From Streptomyces kronopolitis (GTDB taxonomy: Bacteria; Actinomycetota; Actinomycetes; Streptomycetales; Streptomycetaceae): DNA of 44,307 nucleotides. Below, in pieces: positions 20,967 through 28,536 of the stretch. Every line of letters begins with the position of its first letter. The stretch's first letter is position 1. Position numbers and translations under genes: made by a program. The stretch is from contig NZ_BMND01000044.1 of the NCBI RefSeq assembly GCF_014646275.1, positions 1-44,307 on the forward strand, written 5' to 3'. The notes under the pieces are model-generated. The model was not told where the DNA came from and did not search any database. It was given only the letters and a program-made list of their open reading frames with translations.

Positions 20967-22352
20967 TCAGGCGACGTCCTCGTACCCGCTCGGCAGGACG
21001 AGCTTGAGGTAGTTCTCCAGGGTGGTCTCGTCCAGGGTGCTGTCCCTGTCCAGGGCCCGCTGCAAAGCCCTGCCGGTAACCGCGGCTGGCACGTCGTGAC
21101 GGTCGTTCATGTCACGCAGGATGGCACCGATCGCGCTTTGCGCGGTGTCGGGGTGGTGGCGGATGAGCCAGTCGAGCATCGTGGCCACCGGCTGGGTCAG
21201 AGTGAGGTCCCAGGAGGTGACCTCTTCGTCCTTGTCGCGCAGGTTCAGGCCCTCTCCGTAGAGGTCGAGGACGGCGTGGCGCACGGTGGTACTGATCATG
21301 CCGGGGGGCAGGATGCGATCCAGGCTGAGTGCGACGGTCCACGCGAGATCGTCGGCGACCTCGCGGACGGCCTGGTCGTTGCGGTGGCGCAGTACCCACC
21401 GCTTCCTGATGTCCGGGCGCGCCCACAGGGTGTCGTGGAAGTCCTTGGCGAACCGGTCGCGCACTGCATGGGCGCCCTGGGACAGGTTGTCGTAGTCCTG
21501 GCCGGCGAGTGCTTCGCGCACCCCCTCCGACGAGCGGCGCCGTGCCTCGGCCCAGTCGGCCGCAACGGACTTCGACCACATGGAACGGCCCGAGACGTTC
21601 GCCTGCGGCTGGGGAACGCTGTTTTCCTGACGGGAGATGTAACCGCGCAGGGTCGAGGCGGTGATGCCAGCGAGCGCAGACATCTCCGGTACCCCGATGA
21701 GCTGGTCGCCGGACAGCTCAGGGCTGGCCACGCTCACGACGCACTTGCCCAGGGGCAGCGCGTTGTCCTGCTGCGCGTGGTGCTCGGCCCACAGGGCCAG
21801 GTGGTCGGCCCAGGTGTCCGGTGCGCCAGCCTCGGGGTCGAAGGTGGCGACCTTGCCCAGGTGGGCGTGGGAGGGATCGCCGGTGCCGTCCAGGAGGTCG
21901 GCGGCGCTGACAGAGAGGGCGGCCTTGGCCTTGCGGTGTTCCAGGCGCTCGGCGACCGGGTCCCAGACCTGACCGGGCCGGAACCAGGTGGTGCCGTCCC
22001 ACCAGTAGCCGCCGGCGCGGAATAGCAACGGGTTGCCCCACCATTCGCTGTGCAGCGGTGAGAGGTACTTGTCGGGCATCAGCAGCACGGTGCGGCCGTG
22101 CTCGGGGTGGAAGCGCACCGACCAGCCGAGGTCGGTGCGCAGAGGGTCGGTGGTGAAGGCCAGCCAACCGCCGTTGCCGCGGCGGACCTTGTCGAAGCGG
22201 CCCCACATGCCCTCGGCGACGCCGCGGCCGACGGCCTCGATGGCCTCCGGTCCGTCGTCGAGGGGGATGTGGGAGTCGTCGACGAACGGCAGGCCGGGGA
22301 CCGGGTGGTCGGTGCGAATGCCGTTCGCGAGCGGGAGATGGAAGCGAGACAA
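20967..22352 (-). CDS. 461-aa protein with central helix-turn-helix
   Basis: The first usable start is TTG at 22352 with GAGAAGGG upstream. The N-terminal 150 residues are Trp/Gly-rich (G-N-G-G-W-L-A-F, H-S-E-W-W-G-N-P-L-L-F, G-G-Y-W-W-D-G-T-T-W-F-R-P-G). The centre holds a MerR/AlpA-like helix-turn-helix (G-V-P-E-M-S-A-L-A-G-I-T-A-S-T-L-R-G-Y-I-S-R). The last 180 residues are helical and acidic. No enzyme motif is clear. The upstream ACAGCAC/GTGCTGT sites suggest repression at its own promoter. The family is not recognised. Confidence 0.72.
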   Translation of the reverse strand: MSRFHLPLANGIRTDHPVPGLPFVDDSHIPLDDGPEAIEAVGRGVAEGMWGRFDKVRRGNGGWLAFTTDPLRTDLGWSVRFHPEHGRTVLLMPDKYLSPLHSEWWGNPLLFRAGGYWWDGTTWFRPGQVWDPVAERLEHRKAKAALSVSAADLLDGTGDPSHAHLGKVATFDPEAGAPDTWADHLALWAEHHAQQDNALPLGKCVVSVASPELSGDQLIGVPEMSALAGITASTLRGYISRQENSVPQPQANVSGRSMWSKSVAADWAEARRRSSEGVREALAGQDYDNLSQGAHAVRDRFAKDFHDTLWARPDIRKRWVLRHRNDQAVREVADDLAWTVALSLDRILPPGMISTTVRHAVLDLYGEGLNLRDKDEEVTSWDLTLTQPVATMLDWLIRHHPDTAQSAIGAILRDMNDRHDVPAAVTGRALQRALDRDSTLDETTLENYLKLVLPSGYEDVA

Positions 22353-22402
22353 GGTGCTGTAACCCTTCTCGTAGGAGAGTGCTGTGAATCAAGTACAGCA
22401 CT
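22353..22402 (-). promoter_or_regulatory. Operator region of the 461-aa gene
   Basis: AGTGCTGT (22378-22385) and ACAGCACT (22395-22402) are perfect inverted arms with a 9-base spacer. A third half-site GGTGCTGTAAC lies at 22353-22363, next to the start. The TGCTGTAC core is shared with the antitoxin operators at 18287. Confidence 0.6.
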
Positions 22403-22736
22403 TAGGTTCCTCTATGGTGCAGCACTGACGGACGCTTGGCGCAGCGCTATCCGGCCGACTTCCCACGAAGAGGGCTTCGGACGGGGCCACGGGGCGCGCG
22501 GTGGTCGTGCTCGCCTGGCCCCATAACCTGGAGGAAAGCGCCGGGAGTCGTGGGCTCCCGGAAGACGTGGGGCCAGGTGGCCCGGGGTGTACCGGGAGCC
22601 TGGCCTGGCGCATGTCCCCAACGCCGCAGGTCGCTGGGCAGCGAAGTTCCCGGAATTGTCCCTGGCAGCCCTCATCTTGGCGGGGCAGGCCACACCCCCG
22701 GGGTTCAGGTGAATCGTGCCGAACAGCCCGCGAACG
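22403..22736. other. Non-coding stretch
   Basis: No supported gene. Short inverted repeats occur around 22520-22590 (for example GGGAG and CTCCC pairs). Open frames here lack ribosome sites. Confidence 0.35.
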
Positions 22737-22912
22737 CCCGGCCCGGACACCCCTGGCGCGCCCAGAGGTTGATGCGCTGCAGGCCGCCGCCGACGCCGAG
22801 GAGACCGCTCGGCTGCGAGCGCAGATCGCCGCCGAGATGCCCGATCTGCCGCCCTCGCCGCCACCCACCAGGGAACCACCTACGCCATGCCCGGCTGCGC
22901 AGGCAAGTGAGG
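22737..22912 (+). pseudogene. Fragment of the 3' end of the 901-aa gene (copy 2)
   Basis: About 175 bases match the end of the 901-aa gene: D-A-L-Q-A-A-A then T-A-R-L-R-A-Q-I-A-A-E-M-P are conserved in frame. A small deletion then shifts the frame, and the DNA for the T-H-H-G-T-T-Y-x-M-P end is still visible at 22861-22895. No start or N-terminal part is present. Confidence 0.7.
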
Positions 22913-23081
22913 AGGGGTTCGAGTTGGGCACGTGAAAACAGGGTGTCGGGCGCAGAGCGGAGTCGTTGGGCAGTTGCTGATGTCAGCTGCCGGATCGAGA
23001 GCAGTGAGAAAACGTAGCGGGATACGCAATCTCACAACCGTGTAGTTGATGGTGCAGACATGGACAGAACAGGAGGTTCGG

Positions 23082-23930
23082 GTGCCGAAGAAGAAGCAGA
23101 AGAAACGGTCTCGGCATCGGGGAGGAGCACAGGCAGTCGCACGACGGGAGCTGGTGCCCCAGCCCCGCCTCAACACCCCCGCCGATACTCCCGACGCGTA
23201 CGACGACTTGGAACCATGGGGCCCTGAACCAGGACCGGTTGGGTACTCAACGGGCGGCGCGCCGGTGCACCTCAAATTCGCCACGGGGACCCTGCCGGCT
23301 GTGCGCCTGAGCTTCGGCGACCTGTTCGCCCAGGAGCGCCGGCGTCCCATTCGCGAAGGCTGGGGTTTCACCGTGGAACTGCCGGCCGTGCTGGAGCTGC
23401 TGGAGCGGATCGACGATGGCCGGGTCAGCGCTCTCGACGCCCGGAGCGCCCTCGCGGAGGCAGCGGATCTGCTGTACGACACATTCCGATGCTTCGAAGC
23501 CGAAGACCCCGGCGAGCTGCGCGCAATGTGTCGGCAGGCCGGTGGGTGCGCTCTGTGCGACGATCGCCGCCCCTGGTTCGAGGGGCTTCTGAACGGTTCG
23601 GATGCCCGATGGGCGCGGCTGCAGCAGCCGGCGAAGTACCCGTTTGCCACAGGCCGACACGGTCTTCACGAGACCGAATGCTCCGTGGTCAAGCGCGAGA
23701 CACCGTCGGACTACTCCCGGCCGACAGGTGATGTCTACGTCGCCGCGTTGAACGCCTTCAGCCACACCGTCGACCCCCACAGTTCCCGGGAGGACTTCGA
23801 AGGTTCTCGCGACTATCCGCGCTTTGAGGCCATGACCGCGCAGGAGGCTCGAAAATGGGTCCTCGACCGAACAGGGCCGAAGGGCGGCCGCAACTACAAG
23901 CGGTGTCAGAGGTGCGCTCCTGCAGTCTGA
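23082..23930 (+). CDS. Hypothetical protein (282 aa) with terminal Cys motif
   Basis: GTG at 23082 lies five bases after a perfect AGGAGG; an upstream ATG at 23046 has no such site. The N-terminus is very basic (K-K-K-Q-K-K-R-S-R-H-R). The middle is a soluble alpha/beta region with C-x9-C-x2-C (A-M-C-R-Q-A, C-A-L-C-D-D-R-R). The end has F-A-T-G-R-H-G-L-H-E-T-E-C, then E-A-R-K-W-V-L-D-R-T-G and a final C-Q-R-C. His and Cys placement suggests one or two zinc sites. It is flanked by two fragments of the 901-aa gene's 3' end. Function is unknown. Confidence 0.72.
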   Translation: MPKKKQKKRSRHRGGAQAVARRELVPQPRLNTPADTPDAYDDLEPWGPEPGPVGYSTGGAPVHLKFATGTLPAVRLSFGDLFAQERRRPIREGWGFTVELPAVLELLERIDDGRVSALDARSALAEAADLLYDTFRCFEAEDPGELRAMCRQAGGCALCDDRRPWFEGLLNGSDARWARLQQPAKYPFATGRHGLHETECSVVKRETPSDYSRPTGDVYVAALNAFSHTVDPHSSREDFEGSRDYPRFEAMTAQEARKWVLDRTGPKGGRNYKRCQRCAPAV

Positions 23931-23970
23931 ACGCCCCTTTCGGAGTGCTGACCGTCAGGTCGGTGAGCCG

Positions 23971-24018
23971 CGGCCTGGCCGCGATCACCGCCACCCACCA
24001 CGGAGCCACCTACACGAC
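23971..24018 (+). pseudogene. Fragment of the 3' end of the 901-aa gene (copy 3)
   Basis: G-L-A-A-I-T-A-T-H-H-G-A-T-Y is encoded here, matching the last residues of the 901-aa protein almost exactly at the DNA level (18090-18140). No larger frame surrounds it. It follows the 282-aa gene closely. Confidence 0.68.
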
Positions 24019-24078
24019 GCCGCCTCGCCCGGGCCGCCCGGGCGCCGGGGCGGCCTTTCGGCGTCTACGCTGAGCGCA

Positions 24079-24113
24079 GCCGTCCCGGCGGCCCCCCGTG
24101 CCGCCGGGACGGC
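24079..24113 (+). terminator. Strong terminator hairpin
   Basis: GCCGTCCCGGCGG and CCGCCGGGACGGC pair perfectly over 13 bp with a 9-base loop and are followed by TTTCGTG. A rightward terminator for the 282-aa gene is likely. Confidence 0.75.
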
Positions 24114-24214
24114 TTTCGTGGTGTTCCGGCCGAAATCCAGCGTTCGGGTATGGGTGTCCGTGGTTCTGGCTAGCGTGATCGTCGTCTGTCTGCTGGACGA
24201 CGAGAGGACCGCTG

Positions 24215-24412
24215 GTGCCCGAACTGCCCGCCCCGACGCGGCTGTCGCCCATCCGTGACGATCACGCCTGGCACTTCCCGGACATCAACGGCCACCGCAC
24301 GCATGTGCGGCTGCGGGTGTGGCGAACTGGCCGGCCAGGCCGGGAAGCTAGCGCGGGACCTGGAGGCGGCGGTGGACAGCCACCGAGGTGTTCGTGCGGG
24401 CGAAGACGCTGA
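24215..24412 (+). CDS. Short hypothetical frame, possibly a gene remnant
   Basis: GTG at 24215 after GAGAGGACC. The first 40 residues look real (P-I-R-D-D-H-A-W-H-F-P-D-I-N-G-H-R-T-H-V-R-L-R-V). The rest becomes Gly/Arg-rich while another frame from about 24310 looks more protein-like (L-A-R-D-L-E-A-A-V-D-S-H). A frameshift near 24330 is possible, giving an about 90-aa ancestor. Confidence 0.35.
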   Translation: MPELPAPTRLSPIRDDHAWHFPDINGHRTHVRLRVWRTGRPGREASAGPGGGGGQPPRCSCGRRR

Positions 24413-24491
24413 CCGCGTGTACGGGGTGAGGTGCCGCACCCAACGGCGTAGGCGGGGTCTGACGGCTCTCCCGGCTCCTTCCGGCGGATGA

Positions 24492-24794
24492 TCAGCCTTC
24501 CGCTTCGAGTTGCTTGAGTAGAGAGCGTCTGGCGTCCAGGGCCGAGGATTTGGCGGCGATCTCAGCTGCCCAGGCAGCCAGTTCCACTGCCAGCTCCGTG
24601 AGGGGCTTGCCCGTGTTGATGTTGTTCGCGCGGTAGTGGGCGTGCACGTTGTAGCCCCGGCCGCTCCCGGAGCCGAGTTCCTGGTATGAGTCCGCGATTC
24701 CGTGCATTGCCCCGCTGAGGCCGGAAGTCGTCAGCTGGATCTCTTCGCGCAGCCTGGTGACCGCGTCTTGGGCTTCGCTCTCGGCATCGCTCAT
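24492..24794 (-). CDS. Hypothetical 100-aa helical protein
   Basis: A 100-aa product with a weak ribosome site (AAGGC) just before the ATG. It has two long helices separated by a Gly/His/Asn-rich loop (G-S-G-R-G-Y-N-V-H-A-H-Y-R-A-N-N-I-N-T-G) and resembles a helical hairpin. No membrane segment, no Cys. It stands alone between rightward genes. The family is not recognised. Confidence 0.55.
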   Translation of the reverse strand: MSDAESEAQDAVTRLREEIQLTTSGLSGAMHGIADSYQELGSGSGRGYNVHAHYRANNINTGKPLTELAVELAAWAAEIAAKSSALDARRSLLKQLEAEG

Positions 24795-24949
24795 GCCTTC
24801 ATGGTTCCAGCCGGCGCTCCAGGTCAGGGCGGGATTCCTCGAAAGGGAGCGAGCCTACGTGGGTCTGTGCCAGATCCTGGGATCTTGCGCCGAGGGCATC
24901 GCGGTGCGCTGACTGCCTTTCGAAGGATTCAGCAAAACCGCAATGCTCG

Positions 24950-24966
24950 CTAAGCGTTTCGTTTAG
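24950..24966 (+). promoter_or_regulatory. Palindromic site before the 597-aa gene
   Basis: CTAAGCGTTTCGTTTAG is an inverted repeat (6 of 7 pairs) ending 10 bases before the GTG. TTTAGT within it could be a -10 box, which would make the mRNA leaderless. TGTGTGTGAGT before the GTG recurs at the start of the gene at 29951. Confidence 0.45.
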
Positions 24967-24975
24967 TGTGTGTGA

Positions 24976-26769
24976 GTGGCTTTCCTCAGGACGCGCGACT
25001 ACTCCCTTGCCGATACCTACTCCAGCGCCGATCTCGCACGGCTGACCGGACTCAGCCGCGGCCGGATCTCTCAACTCCGTGCCGATACAGGCCCAGACAC
25101 CCTGCCCGAGCCGGATGCCGAAGCAAGTACCCCGGCGCGGCCGCTGTGGCGCGGTGACACCGTGGCCCGGTGGTGTGCGCGGACGGGCCGGCGCCTTCCG
25201 CCGCGCACGGCATCGTGGCTGCTGCCTGGCCCGGACGGCCCCCACCTGCGCCGCGACGGTCACACCACACTCCAGCTGCGCCAGGAGGACCTCCCGGACC
25301 ATCCGGACCTGCAGCGCCCGCCGATCGATGTCCATGTCACCCGCTACACGACTCACGGCGTGTACGAGCCGCACGTATGGGTGGCGACCGTGCTCGTCCC
25401 CGGTCACACGAACACCCTGCTGGGCTGGCCGCACGCCTGGCCCCATGGGAATCCCTTGCGCAACCTGGTGCACGAAATCCTCACCGACATCGACACCGAT
25501 CCAGACCCCAGCGTCGCAGGCGGCCTGCTGGGCACGCTGGTGCTGCTGCCCACCCTCGCCGAGCCCCAATACACCTCCCTCTTCTGGGAGGTACGCCTGC
25601 TCGACCTGTACACCGCCGACGCTGACGACCACGCCGACGAAGACCTTCAGCGCCGCCTGCGCCGCCTGCGCCCGAACGACGCAGAACTGAGCGACCTTGT
25701 CCGTGCCCTCGGCCACCGACTGCCATGGTGGCCACCAGGCTGCGCCACTCCCAGCCTGGCCGCGAGCTGGTCACCCGACGGCCCCCACACGCCGGAACAC
25801 GTCCCGCCGCCACTGGCCAGCGCGCAAGCATTCCTACGCCGCTGCCACAGAGCCGCCGCCGACCTGGACAGCACCCTGCGCGCCTCCGTCCGGGAGCTGG
25901 GCAACTCCCTGTGGCACAGCGCGATCTCCGGGTGGACCCGCGGAGGCTTTCCCGACCACGCCGCCCTGCCCGAGAACTGCGACGCCACCATCTGGCAGAC
26001 GGCCGTCGAATTCAACCTGGAACCCGCCCCCGCCATCAACGGCGACTTCTGGGACGGCCTGGAATGGGTGATGGAACACGCACCGTCCCAGCGCCTGGCC
26101 GCCGACGCACTGCGCTACTTCGGCGACCCGTCCAGCGCCGGCACCGTCGTCGTCGACACGACCCTGCTGCCGCAGCCGATCAAGGCCGCTCTGACCGAGA
26201 ACGTATCGACGGACACACCCGCAGGGCTGAACGGCAGTTACCGTGCCCAGCGCGTCCTTGACGCTCTCGACGCTCACCCCCACGCCGCCGCGGGGACCTT
26301 CCTGGGAACCTGGCCGGCCCCGGCTGGGCCCCCCTGGTGTGCGGTATCACCCGAGCCCCAGCTCACAGCCCTCCACGTCCCGCGCACCATGCCCGCCCCC
26401 GGCCCCCCGACCGGGACTCCACTGGAAGCCGTACTTCTGCGCACGGCCGCGCACGGCGCACACTCCTCGGCGCCCGCCATCGGGTTTGTGGTCACTGACC
26501 AGGACCAGGTCATGCTCCTGCCCGGCATGGGCCGCGCTGCCGAGCTCGCGGCCGCGGTCGAGCACGTCGTGTGGCACCCCGGCGAGCAGACCTTGGTGGT
26601 CGGCCTGATGCCGAGCGCCAACGAACGCCTCATCGCAGCGGTAGAGGCACTCGTGGAGACCGGGCCCCGTACCACGCCCTGGGAGCAGCTGACCGCCGTC
26701 GTAGGACCGCACCCGAACGACGTCTACTGCCGGTACTGCCGAAGGGGCCAGCCCGATGAGAACAGCTGA
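24976..26769 (+). CDS. Large protein with N-terminal helix-turn-helix (597 aa)
   Basis: A 597-aa product from a GTG without a ribosome site. Residues 15-40 (Y-S-S-A-D-L-A-R-L-T-G-L-S-R-G-R-I-S-Q-L-R) form a helix-turn-helix. The next about 200 residues are beta-rich (I-D-V-H-V-T-R-Y, V-W-V-A-T-V-L-V-P-G, W-E-V-R-L-L-D-L-Y), then a helical region, a Pro-rich linker and a C-terminal alpha/beta block ending V-Y-C-R-Y-C-R-R-G. The final C-x2-C may pair with metal. It has no recognised enzymatic motif. Genes of this size with an HTH are typical of Streptomyces plasmid and arm regions. Confidence 0.72.
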   Translation: MAFLRTRDYSLADTYSSADLARLTGLSRGRISQLRADTGPDTLPEPDAEASTPARPLWRGDTVARWCARTGRRLPPRTASWLLPGPDGPHLRRDGHTTLQLRQEDLPDHPDLQRPPIDVHVTRYTTHGVYEPHVWVATVLVPGHTNTLLGWPHAWPHGNPLRNLVHEILTDIDTDPDPSVAGGLLGTLVLLPTLAEPQYTSLFWEVRLLDLYTADADDHADEDLQRRLRRLRPNDAELSDLVRALGHRLPWWPPGCATPSLAASWSPDGPHTPEHVPPPLASAQAFLRRCHRAAADLDSTLRASVRELGNSLWHSAISGWTRGGFPDHAALPENCDATIWQTAVEFNLEPAPAINGDFWDGLEWVMEHAPSQRLAADALRYFGDPSSAGTVVVDTTLLPQPIKAALTENVSTDTPAGLNGSYRAQRVLDALDAHPHAAAGTFLGTWPAPAGPPWCAVSPEPQLTALHVPRTMPAPGPPTGTPLEAVLLRTAAHGAHSSAPAIGFVVTDQDQVMLLPGMGRAAELAAAVEHVVWHPGEQTLVVGLMPSANERLIAAVEALVETGPRTTPWEQLTAVVGPHPNDVYCRYCRRGQPDENS

Positions 26770-26837
26770 GCCAGGGGAGGGCCTCTGCCCGGAACGGCTC
26801 TGGCGCGAATTCCCGGCCGAGAACCGTTGAACAGAGA

Positions 26838-26887
26838 GAGCCCGGCGGTGGCAGCATCGGCCGGACGCAGAACCAACCGCCGGGCTC
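26838..26887 (+). terminator. Long-loop hairpin after the 597-aa gene
   Basis: GAGCCCGGCGGT (26838-26849) and ACCGCCGGGCTC (26876-26887) form a perfect 12-bp stem with a 26-base loop, about 70 bases past the stop. Confidence 0.6.
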
Positions 26888-27023
26888 ACCCCAAACGTAC
26901 CTACCGCGCCGCCGCTCGGCGTGCCCACCCGCCAGGACCCAGTAGCCGCTGTTCGGGAAGCCGTCGAAGGCCAGCTGGCGAGCGTCACGAGGATCACCAG
27001 CAAGCCCCTCAAGGAGATGCACT

Positions 27024-27230
27024 ATGGCGACGTTGCCCGACGAGTCGGCGCAGAGCCTCAAAGCGGAAGAAACGCAGGCCCTGGCCTGGTACCGGTCGCG
27101 CCAATCCGCTGGCAATCTGGCGTACGCGACACAGGAGCAGGTGCGGGCCCGGCTGGGCCTGAGCATCGAGGGAAGTCGTACCGCGTCGTCTGGACAGAGC
27201 CAGCCATCGACGCGGCCGCCCGGTTCCTGA
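27024..27230 (+). CDS. Putative antitoxin partner of the RelE-like toxin
   Basis: A 68-aa frame with AAGGAG seven bases before the ATG. Residues 1-50 are helical (S-L-K-A-E-E-T-Q-A-L-A-W-Y-R-S-R-Q, Y-A-T-Q-E-Q-V-R-A-R-L-G-L) and end with L-S-I-E-G, after which coding potential moves to the toxin frame. The final 18 residues are low-complexity and probably arise from a lost stop. The antitoxin call rests on position and size. Confidence 0.5.
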   Translation: MATLPDESAQSLKAEETQALAWYRSRQSAGNLAYATQEQVRARLGLSIEGSRTASSGQSQPSTRPPGS

Positions 27231-27424
27231 AGGGCGACCCCGAAGGCCTGCGCCAGCTGATGGACGCCATCGACTTACTCGCAGAGCAGCCGAGACCGGA
27301 GGGCACCGCCGAGTACGGTTCCACCGAGCTGCGGCGGATGCACGTGGGGCGCTACCGGGTGCTGTACGAGATCACGGAGGCGACCGTCACCATCGTGGTC
27401 ATCCACGTCGGCCGGACTGGCTGA
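27170..27424 (+). CDS. RelE/ParE-family toxin, start codon not found
   Basis: About 84 residues with the RelE/ParE pattern: S-Y-R-V-V-W-T-E-P-A, D-A-A-A-R-F-L, P-E-G-T-A-E-Y, R-R-M-H-V-G-R-Y-R-V-L-Y-E-I and T-I-V-V-I-H-V-G-R. These toxins cleave mRNA on the ribosome or poison gyrase. There is no ATG, GTG or TTG in this frame between the antitoxin body and the motif; the nearest are at 27017 and 26921, before or at the antitoxin start. A small deletion at about 27165 that removed the antitoxin stop and the toxin start is the simplest reading. Confidence 0.6.
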   Translation, partial: GKSYRVVWTEPAIDAAARFLKGDPEGLRQLMDAIDLLAEQPRPEGTAEYGSTELRRMHVGRYRVLYEITEATVTIVVIHVGRTG

Positions 27425-27740
27425 CCGCTGCCTCACGCGCGCTCCAGGTGCCGGCGCGGCCGACGGCGGGCCGGCACCTGCTGCCGACGACCAGGCGCCG
27501 GAGCCGGTCACCTTCCCGCCCCGGACGCCAACTCGCCAGATGGATGGTTGAGTTAACGGCACCGACGCGCGGGTTCGACTAGGTTTGGAACTGAGGTTCG
27601 ATTTTGAGGTTAGGGAAAACGTCGAGAAGCTCGCCGAGTCCGGAGGGCGCACCCCGCCACCCCCGCGGCGAATGCATCGTTAGGCAGCGCATTACGCCCG
27701 GCCCGAGCGGCGGCGTGGTGCGCACGGCAGGAGGAGACCG
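27425..27740. other. Intergenic region before the DUF5131 gene
   Basis: No gene seen. It contains two TGAGGTT repeats (27592 and 27605) inside a locally AT-richer stretch (27540-27620), which may hold a promoter for the DUF5131 gene. Confidence 0.4.
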
Positions 27741-28487
27741 GTGAGCGACCGCAGTGCCATTGAGTGGACCGAAGCCACCTGGAACCCCACCACAGGGTGC
27801 GACCGCGTCTCGGCCGGCTGCGACAACTGCTACGCCCTCGCGCTCGCCAAACGCCTCAAAGCGATGGGGGCCTCGAAGTACCAGAACGACGGCGACCCCC
27901 GAACATCCGGCCCCGGCTTCGGAGTCACCCTGCACTCGGACGCCCTGGACACGCCCTACGGCTGGAAGAGCCCGCGGGTGGTGTTCGTCAACTCCATGTC
28001 CGACCTCTTCCACGCACGCGTCCCGCTGAGCTTCGTCCGGCAGGTCTTCGAGGTCATCGCCGATACCCCGCAGCACACCTACCAGGTGCTCACCAAGCGA
28101 GCCCGCCGCCTGCGCCAGCTGGCGCCGAAACTCCAGTGGCCCGAGAACCTCTGGATGGGCGTCTCCGTGGAGTCCGAAGCCGAGCTGGCCCGCGTGGACG
28201 ATCTGCGCCAGGTCCCCGCTGCCGTACGGTTCCTGTCCTGCGAACCGCTTCTCGGGCCGCTGCCCGGCCTCGAACTGGACGGCATTCACTGGGTCATTGC
28301 CGGCGGCGAGTCCGGACCCCGCCACCGGCCTCTCGACGAGCAGTGGGTCACCGACATCCGGGACACCTGCCAGGCCGCCGACGTGGCCTTCTTCTTCAAA
28401 CAGTGGGGTGGCCGCACCCCCAAGGCCGGCGGCCGGGAGCTGGCGGGCCGGACCTGGGACGAGATGCCGCAGCCCGTCGCAGCCTGA
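27741..28487 (+). CDS. DUF5131 (phage Gp37/Gp68 family) three-Cys-motif protein
   Basis: A 248-aa product; GGAGGAG precedes the GTG. Cys20, Cys27 and Cys30 form C-X6-C-X2-C within W-N-P-x-T-G-C-x-x-V-S-x-G-C-x-N-C-Y-A, the hallmark of this family. Further family features: V-F-V-N-S-M-S-D-L-F-H, F-E-V-I-A-D-T-P-Q-H-T-Y-Q-V-L-T-K-R, W-M-G-V-S-V-E-S, and I-A-G-G-E-S-G-x-x-x-R-P. The three Cys and barrel-like motif order resemble a radical-SAM-type iron-sulfur enzyme, but no activity is established as far as I know. The partner protein TcmP is encoded convergently next door, as often seen for this family. Confidence 0.9.
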   Translation: MSDRSAIEWTEATWNPTTGCDRVSAGCDNCYALALAKRLKAMGASKYQNDGDPRTSGPGFGVTLHSDALDTPYGWKSPRVVFVNSMSDLFHARVPLSFVRQVFEVIADTPQHTYQVLTKRARRLRQLAPKLQWPENLWMGVSVESEAELARVDDLRQVPAAVRFLSCEPLLGPLPGLELDGIHWVIAGGESGPRHRPLDEQWVTDIRDTCQAADVAFFFKQWGGRTPKAGGRELAGRTWDEMPQPVAA

Positions 28488-28492
28488 GACGC

Positions 28493-28530
28493 CGCGGCCC
28501 CGGTGGGCCCTGCCGTCCACCGGGGCCGCG
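28493..28530. terminator. 14-bp bidirectional terminator between DUF5131 and tcmP
   Basis: CGCGGCCCCGGTGG and CCACCGGGGCCGCG pair perfectly, with a 10-base loop, exactly between two convergent stops. Confidence 0.8.
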
Positions 28531-28536
28531 CCATGC

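Noticed and set aside
26921..27424. 167-aa long form of the RelE-like toxin
   Set aside because: Its first 80 residues are antisense-like sequence in another frame across the antitoxin gene, with no similarity to toxins.
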